A stretch of 64,000 nucleotides of DNA from Streptomyces sp. TLI_053 (GTDB lineage: Bacteria; Actinomycetota; Actinomycetes; Streptomycetales; Streptomycetaceae): NCBI RefSeq assembly GCF_900105395.1, contig NZ_LT629775.1, forward strand, positions 5,478,001-5,542,000, read 5' to 3'. Positions 48,122-56,424 of the stretch are shown piece after piece (the first letter of the stretch is position 1; each line of letters starts with the position of its first letter). The notes below the pieces were generated by a model that worked only from the letters and a program-made list of their open reading frames with translations, was not told the origin of the DNA and made no database searches. The position numbers and the translations under genes were made by a program.

Positions 48122-48748
48122 TTACGCATGGAGCCGGATCGCGACAGCGGTCAGCCAGGTCAGTCCGAGCGCCGCGGCGAGGGTGAACGCCAGCACGGTG
48201 GCGCCCGAGGCGGCGAAGCCGACCAGGACGGCCGCCGCGACCACGCGCGAGGCGAGGGCCCAGCGCCCGCCCAGGTGCCGGGCCAGGACGAGGAAGGCCG
48301 CGCACAGGGCGAGGAAGCCGACCGTCCCGCCGATCAGGTGCACCAGGCCGTGTCCGCTCAGCTCCGTCACCCGGCCCTCCGGTGCCCCGACCGGGAAGCC
48401 GGCCCCGGGGTCGGCGGCGAAGAAGCCGTCGAGGACGAAGCTCGCCCCGAACACCCCGACCAGCCGGGGTGCCCAGGTGCTCCCCGGCAGGGCCCGGCGC
48501 AGTCCGACGGCGCCCGCGAGCAGCAGCGTGCCGGTGAGCAGGAACGCGGTCTGCTGGACCCACCCGAGCTCGCCGAGGCTCAGCTGGCTGAGCGCGTTGC
48601 GGGTGAAGTCGAAGCCCTCCCGGGTCAGCCCGCCGGCCACGCCGACGGCGAGGAACAGGGGTCCGGCGACCGCGCCGGCGGTCAGCAGCGGGCGGGCAGC
48701 GGCGGAAGCGGTGGGGGCCTGCGCGGTCATCGTGTTCGTCATGCTCAT
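48122..48748 (-). CDS. DUF998 membrane protein
   Basis: A 208-residue protein with about six membrane segments. The first is preceded by PLLTAGAVAGPLFLAVGVAGG, and TREGFDFTRNALSQLSLGELGWVQ is the hallmark loop of DUF998 proteins. Function is unknown. ATG 48748 is used; ATG 48742 is also possible. Upstream is a long intergenic region shared with the divergent collagenase gene. Confidence 0.87.
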   Translation of the reverse strand: MSMTNTMTAQAPTASAAARPLLTAGAVAGPLFLAVGVAGGLTREGFDFTRNALSQLSLGELGWVQQTAFLLTGTLLLAGAVGLRRALPGSTWAPRLVGVFGASFVLDGFFAADPGAGFPVGAPEGRVTELSGHGLVHLIGGTVGFLALCAAFLVLARHLGGRWALASRVVAAAVLVGFAASGATVLAFTLAAALGLTWLTAVAIRLHA

Positions 48749-49116
48749 AGGACCGGGCTCGGCGCGGAAACTCATCGGAGCATCGGATGTGACCCGTGTC
48801 ACCCGACGGCCCGGGTCCGGCCCGCCCTGTACGTCCGGGGGGTGTGGATCGGCCAGACCGGGTGCCCCGCCGGGCGTCGCGGTCGCCCGGCTCGTGGCCC
48901 GATGCCCCGCCGCCGTCCGCCTGCGGGATCGTTCCGGCCGGAACCGTCGCAGGTCGGCCGTGCGGCGGGCGGTGCGAGTGGTCGGATGGCTGGAAATCTC
49001 ATGCAATATAACCTGTGACATTGTTCTGATCGCCAGTCGGTGACAGGATCCACGCCGATCTCCTTCCTTCAGTCCGACCCCGACTCGGGCTGCCCCCACT
49101 CACGAAGGATTCAGGC
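48749..49116. other. Divergent intergenic region before the collagenase gene
   Basis: 368 bp with no supported gene. Near 49012-49048 there is an AT-rich pocket with an imperfect inverted repeat (CCTGTGAC and GTGACAGG), likely part of the collagenase promoter. Confidence 0.5.
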
Positions 49117-51651
49117 GTGCTCCTGCGCACCAGACTCTCCATGCTCGCAGCCGGCGTCGTCGCCTGTTGCGCCACGGCCACCGCCGTGCTGCCGACCCAG
49201 GCCTTCGCGGCGCCCCCCGTCGCCACCGCCGTCCCGGCCCCGACCACGACCTCGGCCCCGGCCCCGGCCGCGACCCAGGCCGGCCCGGCCGGCCTCACCG
49301 CCCCGGCCGCTGCCACGGGGTCCGAGGACCTCGCCCGGCCCGCGGCCGCACTGCCCCCGGCGGTGATCGGCGCGACCCGCCTGAACGATCCGGCCGGGGC
49401 GAGCGCCCCCGCCGCGTTCAAGTCCCTCGCCGCGCAGAGCTGCACCCCGGCCGACTTCGCCGCCCGCACCGGGGCCGACCTGGTCGCGTTCGTCCGGAAC
49501 TCGACCGTGGACTGCGTCAAGTCGCTGTACAGCAGCGGCGGGTCCGACCCCGGCATCTTCCAGCAGTCCCGGATGCTGTCCGTCGCGGCCGCGCTCAAGG
49601 ACCTCGCGACCGGCTACGCGGGCGACAACTCCACCGGCATCACCCAGCTGGTGAAGTACCTGCAGGTGGGCTACTACATCCAGTTCTACTACCCGGCCCA
49701 GGCCGGCCCGTACACCGGAGAGCTCACCACCGCCGTCACCTCGGCCCTGGACGCGCTCTTCGCCGGCACCCGCTGGCGCGACGTCAGCGACGCCAACGGC
49801 GCCCTCCTCAAGGAGGTGGTGTGGCTCACCGACAGCGCCAACGTCCAGGCCCGCTACATCGGCGCCTACAAGCGGATCCTCGACGAGTACAACAACACCT
49901 ACAACGCGTTCCCGCAGATGGTCAGCGCGGTCAACTCGGTGCTGTACTACCCGCTCTGGGGCGGCTACCGGAACCAGGACTTCGTCCGGGCGCTCGCCGC
50001 CGACCCGGGCCTCGTCAACTCGCTCGCGGACTTCGCGATCAAGCACCGCGACCTGCTCAGCGGCCCCAACGCGGTGCTCGACACCAACGCGGGCAACGAC
50101 CTGGCCCGGTTCGCCGGAACCAGCGCCGCCGCCGAGGCCGTGGCCAAGCCGCTGGTGAAGAAGGTGCTGGACTCCGCGCCGCTGCTGACGCCGTTCGGCT
50201 CGCTGTACGTGTACACGGCCGTCCAGGCCGCCTGGTACAACCCCGGCCAGTGCTCGTACTACGGCATCTGCAACCTGCCGGCCAAGCTCACCTCGGTGGT
50301 CCTGCCGAACCAGCTGGTCTGCGACAACCGCACCATCCAGGCCCAGGCCCTGTCGGCCGCCGAGCTCCAGGCGGCCTGCACCAGCCTGCGCGGCGAGGAC
50401 GCGTTCTTCCACAACGTGGTGAAGGACAACGGCCCGATCCCGAACCAGTACGCCAAGACCGTCACCCAGGGGATCTTCGCCAACAAGGCGGACTACACCA
50501 CCTACTCGTGGGCGATCTACGGCAACTCGACCGACAACGGCGGCCAGACCGTCATGGATCCGACCGACCCCAACGGCCGGGCCGTGAACGTGATGTACCA
50601 GAAGGCGTGGAACACCAAGGACACCGCCCGGGTGTGGAACCTCAACCACGAGTACACCCACTACCTCGACGGCATCTACGACATGAAGGGCAACTTCTCC
50701 ACCCAGACCTCCGTCCCGGACATCTGGTGGGTCGAGGGCATCGCCGAGTACATGTCGTACAGCTACCGCGCCACCACCGACACCGACGCGATGACGCAGG
50801 CGGGCCTGCACACCTACAAGCTCAGCACGGTCTTCCAGAACACCTACGCCAACTCGGACTCGACCCGGGTGTACCCGTGGGGCTACCTCGCCGTCCGCTA
50901 CATGCTGGAGAAGCACCCGGCCGACGTGCAGGCGATGCTGGCGCGGTTCCGCGTCGGTGACTACACCGGCGGCTACGCGGTCTACAACAACCTCGGCACC
51001 TCCTACGACGCCGACTTCGACGCCTGGCTCACCGCCTGCGCCGCCGGTGCCTGCTACGCGGCCGGCCCGACCTCGCTGTTCGACACCACGGTGAACGGCG
51101 CCACCGTCAGCACGAGCGAGCGGTCCGTGCAGACCGGCCCGGGCCGGATCACCGCCTGGCACTGGACCTTCGGCGACGGCACCACCTCCGAGGAGCGCAA
51201 CCCGAGCCACACCTACGCGGTGGCCGGTTCCTACACCGTCGCCCTCACCACGACCGACGACACCGGCCGGACCGCCGTCACCCCGACCACGGTCACCGTG
51301 ACGGCCCCGGCGTCCTCCCTGCCGAGCTGCACCGACCAGCGCACCGACGCGATGGGCCCGAACTGCTCCCGCTCCGGTCGCGCCGCGACCGCCGGTAACT
51401 CCGACTACCTGTACATCTACCTGCCGGCCGGCACCACCACGCTCAAGGTCTCCACCACCGGCGGCACCGGCACCGCGTACCTGTACTACAACGCGGACAT
51501 CTGGGCGTCGCCGACGGCCTGGACCGCCGCCTCGACGGCCGCCGGTGCCACCCAGTCCGTCACCGTCACCAACGCGACGGCCGGTTACCGCTACCTCAGC
51601 CTGTACGCCGTCACCGACTTCAGCGGCGTCACCGTCACCACCCAGGTCTGA
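49117..51651 (+). CDS. Secreted M9 collagenase with PKD and PPC domains
   Basis: An 844-residue exported zinc metalloprotease. It has a signal peptide (MLLRTRLSMLAAGVVACCAT, cleavage near AFAAP), an Ala/Pro linker and an M9 N-terminal activator region (~100-390). The peptidase domain carries the zinc motif LNHEYTHYLDG (about residue 511) and the downstream glutamate of WWVEGIAEYMSY (about residue 540). A PKD domain (WHWTFGDGTTSEERNPSHTY) and a C-terminal pre-peptidase/collagen-binding-like beta domain (SDYLYIYLPAGTTTLKVSTT) complete it. It degrades collagen-like proteins outside the cell. It lies in the accessory stretch within the menaquinone cluster. Confidence 0.93.
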   Translation: MLLRTRLSMLAAGVVACCATATAVLPTQAFAAPPVATAVPAPTTTSAPAPAATQAGPAGLTAPAAATGSEDLARPAAALPPAVIGATRLNDPAGASAPAAFKSLAAQSCTPADFAARTGADLVAFVRNSTVDCVKSLYSSGGSDPGIFQQSRMLSVAAALKDLATGYAGDNSTGITQLVKYLQVGYYIQFYYPAQAGPYTGELTTAVTSALDALFAGTRWRDVSDANGALLKEVVWLTDSANVQARYIGAYKRILDEYNNTYNAFPQMVSAVNSVLYYPLWGGYRNQDFVRALAADPGLVNSLADFAIKHRDLLSGPNAVLDTNAGNDLARFAGTSAAAEAVAKPLVKKVLDSAPLLTPFGSLYVYTAVQAAWYNPGQCSYYGICNLPAKLTSVVLPNQLVCDNRTIQAQALSAAELQAACTSLRGEDAFFHNVVKDNGPIPNQYAKTVTQGIFANKADYTTYSWAIYGNSTDNGGQTVMDPTDPNGRAVNVMYQKAWNTKDTARVWNLNHEYTHYLDGIYDMKGNFSTQTSVPDIWWVEGIAEYMSYSYRATTDTDAMTQAGLHTYKLSTVFQNTYANSDSTRVYPWGYLAVRYMLEKHPADVQAMLARFRVGDYTGGYAVYNNLGTSYDADFDAWLTACAAGACYAAGPTSLFDTTVNGATVSTSERSVQTGPGRITAWHWTFGDGTTSEERNPSHTYAVAGSYTVALTTTDDTGRTAVTPTTVTVTAPASSLPSCTDQRTDAMGPNCSRSGRAATAGNSDYLYIYLPAGTTTLKVSTTGGTGTAYLYYNADIWASPTAWTAASTAAGATQSVTVTNATAGYRYLSLYAVTDFSGVTVTTQV

Positions 51652-51668
51652 CACTTCCTCGGAACCGC

Positions 51669-51698
51669 GCGCCCGGCCGGGCTCTCCCGGCCGGGCGC
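51669..51698 (+). terminator. Perfect 13-bp stem after the collagenase gene
   Basis: Arms 51669-51681 and 51686-51698 with a 4-base loop, 18 bp after the stop, followed by TTCC. Confidence 0.8.
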
Positions 51699-51756
51699 TT
51701 CCGCGTCCGGACACCGGCCCGGTCGCGCACCGACGGAGGGTCGTTAGCATCCGTCC

Positions 51757-52236
51757 ATGATCGACGATCAGAACGACTGGAAGTCCGACCGCATCGGCAG
51801 CGCGCTGCGCGGGGAGAACCCCACCGTCGTCCGGCGGCTGGAGTCGGGGTTCGCGGTGATCGGGGACGTGCAGTTCCTGCCGGGGTACGCGATCCTGCTG
51901 ACCGACCGGCCCGGCGTGCAGCGGCTCTCCGACCTGCCCCGGCCGCACCGGCTCGCCTACCTGGAGGACCTCGACCGCCTCGGCGAGGCGGTCGAACGGG
52001 CCTGCCGCGCGGCCGATCCCGCCTTCCGGCGGGTCAACCTGGAGATCCTCGGCAACACCGACCCGTTCCTGCACGCCCATGTCTGGCCCCGCTACGACTG
52101 GGAGCCCGCCGACCTGGTCCGGCTGCCGGTCTGGCTCTACCCGCGCGAGCGCTGGACCGACCCGGCGCACGCGCTCGCCCCCGCCCACGACCCGATCCGC
52201 GCGGCCCTCGGCGCGGAGCTGGACGCCCTGGGGTGA
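51757..52236 (+). CDS. HIT-family nucleotide hydrolase-like protein
   Basis: A 159-residue HIT-fold protein: the ETxxF-like SGFAVIGDVQFLPGYAILLTDRPG and the active-site segment GNTDPFLHAHVWPRY (about residue 107). Members cleave dinucleotide polyphosphates or nucleoside phosphoramidates. The usual H-x-H-x-H is HAHVW here, so the third histidine is replaced by tryptophan while the central catalytic histidine remains. It is convergent with a membrane-protein gene 16 bp away. Confidence 0.85.
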   Translation: MIDDQNDWKSDRIGSALRGENPTVVRRLESGFAVIGDVQFLPGYAILLTDRPGVQRLSDLPRPHRLAYLEDLDRLGEAVERACRAADPAFRRVNLEILGNTDPFLHAHVWPRYDWEPADLVRLPVWLYPRERWTDPAHALAPAHDPIRAALGAELDALG

Positions 52237-52251
52237 GCCGGTCCGCGCCGG

Positions 52252-52770
52252 TCAGCCGAGGGCCGGCGTGATCAGCGCCAGGGCGGCCGCGCCGAAGACG
52301 ACGACGTGGCGGGCGTTCTGCAGGACCCAGACCCAGCGCGGGAAGCCGGACTCGGCGGCCTTCAGCAGGGCGGCGACGTCGATCCGGGCGAGCTCCGGGT
52401 CGCCCTTGCGGGCGAAGGCGGCCCGGACCGAGGAGGTCGCGGTCAGGTTGCTGTAGAGGATCACCAGGTTGATCGCCAGGACCAGGCCGAGGACGATCCA
52501 GCTCGCCGTGCCGGCCCACGCGACGCCGGCGAGGCCGAGGGCGGCGGTGGTGCCCACGGCGGAGGCGATCGCCACCGGCGCCCAGGTCTCGTGGCCGCCG
52601 GCGTCGAAGCGCATCCCGTTCTCCTCCAGCACCGTGGTCCGCACGCCCTGGCGGTCGAGCTCGGCCCGGGCGGCGGCGGTCGCGGTGGCCCCGAAGCGTG
52701 CCCGGACGACCGGGATGCTCACGAAGGCGGCGGCCACGGACAGCTGCAGGGCGGTGACGAAGGCGTTCAT
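52252..52770 (-). CDS. Membrane protein controlled with divergent TetR gene
   Basis: A 172-residue protein with four likely membrane segments: ALQLSVAAAFVSIPVVRARF at the N-terminus, SAVGTTAALGLAGVAWAG, WIVLGLVLAINLVILYSN, and VVVFGAAALALITPALG at the end. A soluble loop (ARAELDRQGVRTTVLEENG) follows the first. I do not recognise the family. ATG 52770 has GGGGGATCCACC upstream. Three operator-like repeats lie between it and the divergent TetR gene, so it is probably the main target of that regulator. Confidence 0.78.
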   Translation of the reverse strand: MNAFVTALQLSVAAAFVSIPVVRARFGATATAAARAELDRQGVRTTVLEENGMRFDAGGHETWAPVAIASAVGTTAALGLAGVAWAGTASWIVLGLVLAINLVILYSNLTATSSVRAAFARKGDPELARIDVAALLKAAESGFPRWVWVLQNARHVVVFGAAALALITPALG

Positions 52771-52805
52771 GGTGGATCCCCCTGGGAAGTAGGTGCGCCC
52801 GGTTT

Positions 52806-52879
52806 CTTGAACTAAGTGCAAGTACAAGTTAGCCGCGCTCTTGAACTAAGTGCAAGAGGCTTCTTGAACTTTGTGCAGG
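52806..52879. promoter_or_regulatory. Three tandem TetR operator candidates
   Basis: CTTGAACTAAGTGCAAG occurs identically at 52806-52822 and 52840-52856, and as CTTGAACTTTGTGCAGG at 52863-52879. Each unit is a 17-bp dyad with 7 of 8 pairs in the first two copies. They fill the 136-bp gap between the membrane-protein and TetR starts. Confidence 0.85.
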
Positions 52880-52906
52880 AGCCGTCGCCCGCCCTATCGT
52901 GGGCCC

Positions 52907-53605
52907 ATGCCACGCAACACGCTCACCCGCGAGCAGATCGTCCGCACCGCCGTCGACCTGCTCGACGAGGAGGGCCTCGAAGGCCTGAACATGCGCAACC
53001 TGGGCAAGCGCCTGGACAGCGCCGCCACTGCGGTCTACTGGCACGTCAAGAACAAGGACGACCTCGTCCTGCTCGCCGGCGACCTGGTCTGGCACGAGAT
53101 CGCGCTGCCGGAGGAGCCGGCGGACCGGGCCCACTGGCGGTCCGCGGCGGTGGACCTCGCGGTCGGGCTGCGCGCGATGTTCGGGCGCCACCCCTGGCTG
53201 GTGCAGGCCTTCGGCTCCCACCTCTTCCACGGCCCCGGCAAGGCCCGTTACGACGACCACTGCCTGGCCCTGCACGAGGCCGCCGGGTTCGCCCCGGCCG
53301 ACGCCGACCGGATCGCCGCCGCCGTCTTCACCCATGTGCTGGGCGGCGCGCTCGGCGACGCGGCCGCGGTCTCCCTCGACCGCCGGCTGCGCCGGGACGG
53401 CCAGGACCCGCAGGAGCAGCTCGACGCCACCATGGCCCGGGCGGTCGAGGTGGCCCGGGAGTTCCCCCGGCTGCGCGCCCGGCTCGACGGCCCCGAGGCC
53501 CTGGACTACGCGGCCGCCCCCGGGGCGGAGTTCGAGGAGGCGCTCCGGGCGCTGCTCGACGGACTCGCGGCCCGGCTCGGCGGCGGGCCGGATGCCCAGC
53601 GGTGA
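52907..53605 (+). CDS. TetR-family regulator (TetR_C-type ligand domain)
   Basis: A 232-residue repressor. The HTH region is TREQIVRTAVDLLDEEGLEG then MRNLGKRLDSAATAVYWHVKNK (about residues 28-50). The pattern TAVYWHVKNKDDL is typical of the TetR/TetR_C subgroup. The C-terminal domain has WRSAAVDLAVGLRAMFGRHPWLVQ. ATG 52907 is used. It likely binds the three repeats directly upstream, repressing itself and the divergent membrane protein. A dre-like site begins 6 bp after its stop. Confidence 0.92.
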   Translation: MPRNTLTREQIVRTAVDLLDEEGLEGLNMRNLGKRLDSAATAVYWHVKNKDDLVLLAGDLVWHEIALPEEPADRAHWRSAAVDLAVGLRAMFGRHPWLVQAFGSHLFHGPGKARYDDHCLALHEAAGFAPADADRIAAAVFTHVLGGALGDAAAVSLDRRLRRDGQDPQEQLDATMARAVEVAREFPRLRARLDGPEALDYAAAPGAEFEEALRALLDGLAARLGGGPDAQR

Positions 53606-53610
53606 AAGAC

Positions 53611-53626
53611 AGTGGTGCAGACCACT
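53611..53626. promoter_or_regulatory. DasR-type (dre-like) site upstream of the DJ-1 gene
   Basis: AGTGGTGCAGACCACT is a 16-bp dyad with perfect 6-bp arms. It agrees with the DasR element ACTGGTCTAGACCACT, allowing C/G at the second position, except at two central positions. It lies 66 bp upstream of the DJ-1-like ATG. Confidence 0.5.
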
Positions 53627-53691
53627 CGTTCTCGTGAATCCGCAGCCCGGGTACGGGACTTCGGTACCGATGCACCCCTACGCTGCGGCAC

Positions 53692-54315
53692 ATGGACATC
53701 GTCATCCTGCTCTTCGACGACTTCGAGCCGCTGGACGCGATCGGCCCGTACCAGGTGCTCGGCCATCTCCCGGGCGCCACGGTGCGGTTCGTGTCGGCGG
53801 GGGAGAAGGGGGTCGTGGCCGACAGCATCGGCGGGATGCGGCTGGACGTGCCCACCGGCCGGTCGGAGGTCGGGGCCTGTGACGTCCTGCTCGTCCCGGG
53901 CGGGCACGGCACCCGGCCGCTGATGACGGATGCCGCGCTCCTCGACTGGCTGCGCCGGACGCACGCGACCACCCGGTTCACCGCCTCGGTGTGCACCGGC
54001 GCGCTGCTGCTCGGGGCCGCCGGCCTGCTCGACGGCCTGGACGCCACCACCCACTGGGCGGCGGCCGGTGAACTCGCCGCCCACGGCGCCACCTACCGTC
54101 CCGAGCGGGTGGTTCGGCAGGGGCGGATCCTCATGGCGGCCGGCATCTCCGCCGGCATCGACATGGCGCTGCACCTCGCCGCCCTGCTCACCGACGAGAC
54201 CACCGCCCGGGCGATCCAGCTGCACGCCGAGTACGACCCGATGCCGCCCTTCGACAGCGGGTCCTGGGCGAAGGCCTCGCCCGCCGTCCGGGAGCGGATC
54301 CGGCAGCTCGGATAG
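53692..54315 (+). CDS. DJ-1/PfpI family protein
   Basis: A 207-residue glutamine-amidotransferase-like protein. LLFDDFEPLDAIGPYQVLG at the N-terminus and the nucleophile cysteine in TASVCTGALLLGAAGLLDG (about residue 101) are typical of the isonitrile-hydratase/ThiJ subgroup. ATTHWAAAGEL follows, where many relatives have the histidine. Activities in the family include isonitrile hydration and deglycation, and no specific one is assigned here. No AraC-type HTH is fused. Confidence 0.88.
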   Translation: MDIVILLFDDFEPLDAIGPYQVLGHLPGATVRFVSAGEKGVVADSIGGMRLDVPTGRSEVGACDVLLVPGGHGTRPLMTDAALLDWLRRTHATTRFTASVCTGALLLGAAGLLDGLDATTHWAAAGELAAHGATYRPERVVRQGRILMAAGISAGIDMALHLAALLTDETTARAIQLHAEYDPMPPFDSGSWAKASPAVRERIRQLG

Positions 54316-54334
54316 CCGTCGGACCCACCGCCGG

Positions 54335-54487
54335 TCAGTCGTGGAGAAAGGCCTCCCGGGCGGACGGCTCCAGCGAGCGGTCCACCGGCGGGTCGAGCCG
54401 GACCCGGCCGGCCCGCTGCCCGGTCACCAGGTCCAGGAGCCGGTACCGCTCGGCGCGGTCCTCGGCGGCACCGTGGAACATCGTCAT
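54335..54487 (-). CDS. Very small hypothetical protein
   Basis: A 50-residue frame from ATG 54487: MTMFHGAAEDRAERYRLLDL, then a second half with GQRAGRVRLDPP and ending AFLHD. It is charged and soluble. It is kept because it has a plausible start and fills the only gap between two genes of this strand, but no homology is recognised and it may not be translated. Confidence 0.4.
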   Translation of the reverse strand: MTMFHGAAEDRAERYRLLDLVTGQRAGRVRLDPPVDRSLEPSAREAFLHD

Positions 54488-54528
54488 ATCGGTACCGGTG
54501 CCCGCCGGCCGGGCGGCCGGACCGCCGC

Positions 54529-55659
54529 TCAGAGGGTCCGGCGGTAGCGCATGACCTTCTCGCCGTCGATGCGTCGCTCGCCGACCTCGGTGAACCCGGT
54601 GCGGGTGAGCAGGGCGCGGGAGGCCTCGTTGTCCAGGGAGCTCACGGCGGTGAGCGCGCTCAACCCGTAGGCGGCGGCGGCCAGTCGGCAGACCTCTTCG
54701 ACGGCGGCCCGGCCCACGCCCTGCCCGCTGTCGGCCTCGGCCACCCGGTAGCCGAGTTCGGCGCTGCCGTCGGCCACGTCCACCAGGTTGACCCGGCCGA
54801 CGATCCGGCCGTAGCCGTTCAGGACGACGTGGAAGTGGCAGCGGCCCTCGGCCTGTTCGGCGAGCAGCGCGCGGTGCCGGTCGGCGAAGCCGTCGGGGGT
54901 GAAGTAGTCGTCGCCGCGGTCGGGCACCGAGGAGGCGAAGAACTCCCGGTTCTCCCGCTCGAACGCGAGGACGCCGCCCGCGTGCCCGGCCGTCAGGCGT
55001 TCCAGGGTGGGGCCGGGGCCGAGCCTCGGGGCCTCCGGGTGGTACAGCCGCTGCCGCTCGGGCACGGTCTCGGTCAGGTCGTGGCCGATGTCGTGCAGCA
55101 CCTCGCCGGTGCCGACCAGGACGCCCGCGGCCCGGCCGATCCCCTTGATCACACCGCCGCGGCCGTCCGGGTCGGGGTGGGTGTACGGCAGGCCGGCGGC
55201 GAGCTCGACCGAGCGGGCGGAGATCCGGCCGAGGATCTGCGAGCCGTGGCCGAGCAGGCTGTCGCCGAGGACCTCGGCACCGTCCATCAGCCGGACCTCG
55301 TCGCCGATCCTGACGCTCTCGTGGGCCCCGGCGAGGATCCGGGTGCCGCCGTCGCCGATCAGGGAGCGGGCGCCGACGGTGATCCGGCCGCCGTCGGTGG
55401 CGCTGATCCGGGTGCCGCCGTACAGCACGTTGCCGGGGCCGACGGCGCAGTGGCTCCGCTCGTCGCACTCGACGACCACGCCCGGGTGGAGCACGTTGTC
55501 GGGCCCGAGTTCCACCCGCCGGGAGACGATCACCGAGAACGGGTCGAGCACCGCGACGCCGTGTTCGGCGAGGTCGAGCAGTTCGGCGGGGGTGAGCAGC
55601 CCGCGGTCGCGGCGCAGCCGGTCGAGGCGCGTGTGCACGGATTCGTCCGGAGTGGTCAT
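54529..55659 (-). CDS. Left-handed beta-helix protein fused to GNAT acetyltransferase
   Basis: A 376-residue two-domain protein. Residues ~35-165 show hexapeptide-like repeats ([LIV]Gxxxx steps in SRRVELGPDNVLHPGVVVE, VGPGNVLYGGTRISA, DGGRITVGARSLIGDGG, ILAGAHESVRIGDEVRL), as in the left-handed beta-helix of LbH acyl- and nucleotidyltransferase partners. Residues ~225-376 are a GNAT fold with the acetyl-CoA loop VAEADSGQGVGRAAVEEVC (Q/RxxGxG/A) and SSLDNEASRALLTRTGF. The acceptor is unknown. ATG 55659 (MTTPDES) is preferred over a longer frame. Confidence 0.82.
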   Translation of the reverse strand: MTTPDESVHTRLDRLRRDRGLLTPAELLDLAEHGVAVLDPFSVIVSRRVELGPDNVLHPGVVVECDERSHCAVGPGNVLYGGTRISATDGGRITVGARSLIGDGGTRILAGAHESVRIGDEVRLMDGAEVLGDSLLGHGSQILGRISARSVELAAGLPYTHPDPDGRGGVIKGIGRAAGVLVGTGEVLHDIGHDLTETVPERQRLYHPEAPRLGPGPTLERLTAGHAGGVLAFERENREFFASSVPDRGDDYFTPDGFADRHRALLAEQAEGRCHFHVVLNGYGRIVGRVNLVDVADGSAELGYRVAEADSGQGVGRAAVEEVCRLAAAAYGLSALTAVSSLDNEASRALLTRTGFTEVGERRIDGEKVMRYRRTL

Positions 55660-55750
55660 CCGAGCATGCTTACGATCTTCGGTCGGCTTGTCCAGCAAGG
55701 CCACCGGAGCCCGCGGCCGCCGACCCCCGCACCCTCCCGAAGGAGCCCCG

Positions 55751-56125
55751 ATGATCGGCCGGTTGCAGTGCCTCGTCCTCGACTGTCCGGACCCGGCCGT
55801 GCTGGCCCGGTTCTACGCCGGGCTGCTCGGCGGCGAGGTGGACCGCCCGGACCCGCGCTGGGCGCTGGGCGAGGGATGGTCCACCCTGCACACCCCCGAC
55901 GGCCTCGTGCTCTGCTTCCAGCGCGTCGCCGATCACCGCCCGCCCCGCTGGCCGGACCCGGAGCACCCGCAGCAGGCCCATCTGGACGTCGACGTGCCGG
56001 ACCTGGCCGCCGCCGACGCCGCGCTCCGGGCCCTCGGCGCAACCTTCCTCGCCGACGCCGGAGGGTGGCGGACCTACGCCGACCCGGCCGGCCATCCGGT
56101 GTGCCTGCTCCCGGAGCGCCGCTGA
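55751..56125 (+). CDS. VOC-family protein (glyoxalase/bleomycin-resistance fold)
   Basis: A 124-residue protein of two beta-alpha-beta-beta-beta modules: LQCLVLDCPDPAVLARFYAG LL-type start, HLDVDVPDLAAADAALRALG in the middle, and WRTYADPAGHPVCLLPE at the C-terminus. Such proteins act as small dioxygenases, glyoxalases or binding proteins. The metal ligands are not obvious here. AGGAG lies just before ATG 55751. Confidence 0.88.
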   Translation: MIGRLQCLVLDCPDPAVLARFYAGLLGGEVDRPDPRWALGEGWSTLHTPDGLVLCFQRVADHRPPRWPDPEHPQQAHLDVDVPDLAAADAALRALGATFLADAGGWRTYADPAGHPVCLLPERR

Positions 56126-56424
56126 TCCCGCCGGGGTGACGTTCGGGCCGGTTCGGCGCCGTCGGTGGGCGGCCGGTCCGGCGCGGCGCGCGGGGTGGTG
56201 CCGACGAGTGCGGTGATGTCCTCGCGGGTGGGCCCGGCGGTCTGCGCCCGCCGCAGCCGGGCCACCGACTCGGCCCGCAGTTCGGCCCGGTGGGACGGCG
56301 GCCGTCGAGCACGAACTCGACCACCGGTTGCCCTCCTGTCCTGCGACAGGAGCGCAGGACGGGCGTACGTCGGTCACGCGGCGGAACGGATGCGCGAATT
56401 GACGGACGGTCGGCGGCGGGCCGG
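56126..56424. pseudogene. Gap with possible remnant coding sequence
   Basis: No intact gene. On the minus strand, one frame gives VVEFVLDGRRPTG from about 56327. A second frame continues with RAELRAESVARLRRAQ and GPTREDITALVGTTP down to about 56160, without a start of its own. The two could be halves of a small frameshifted gene. The evidence is codon-like composition only. Confidence 0.25.
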
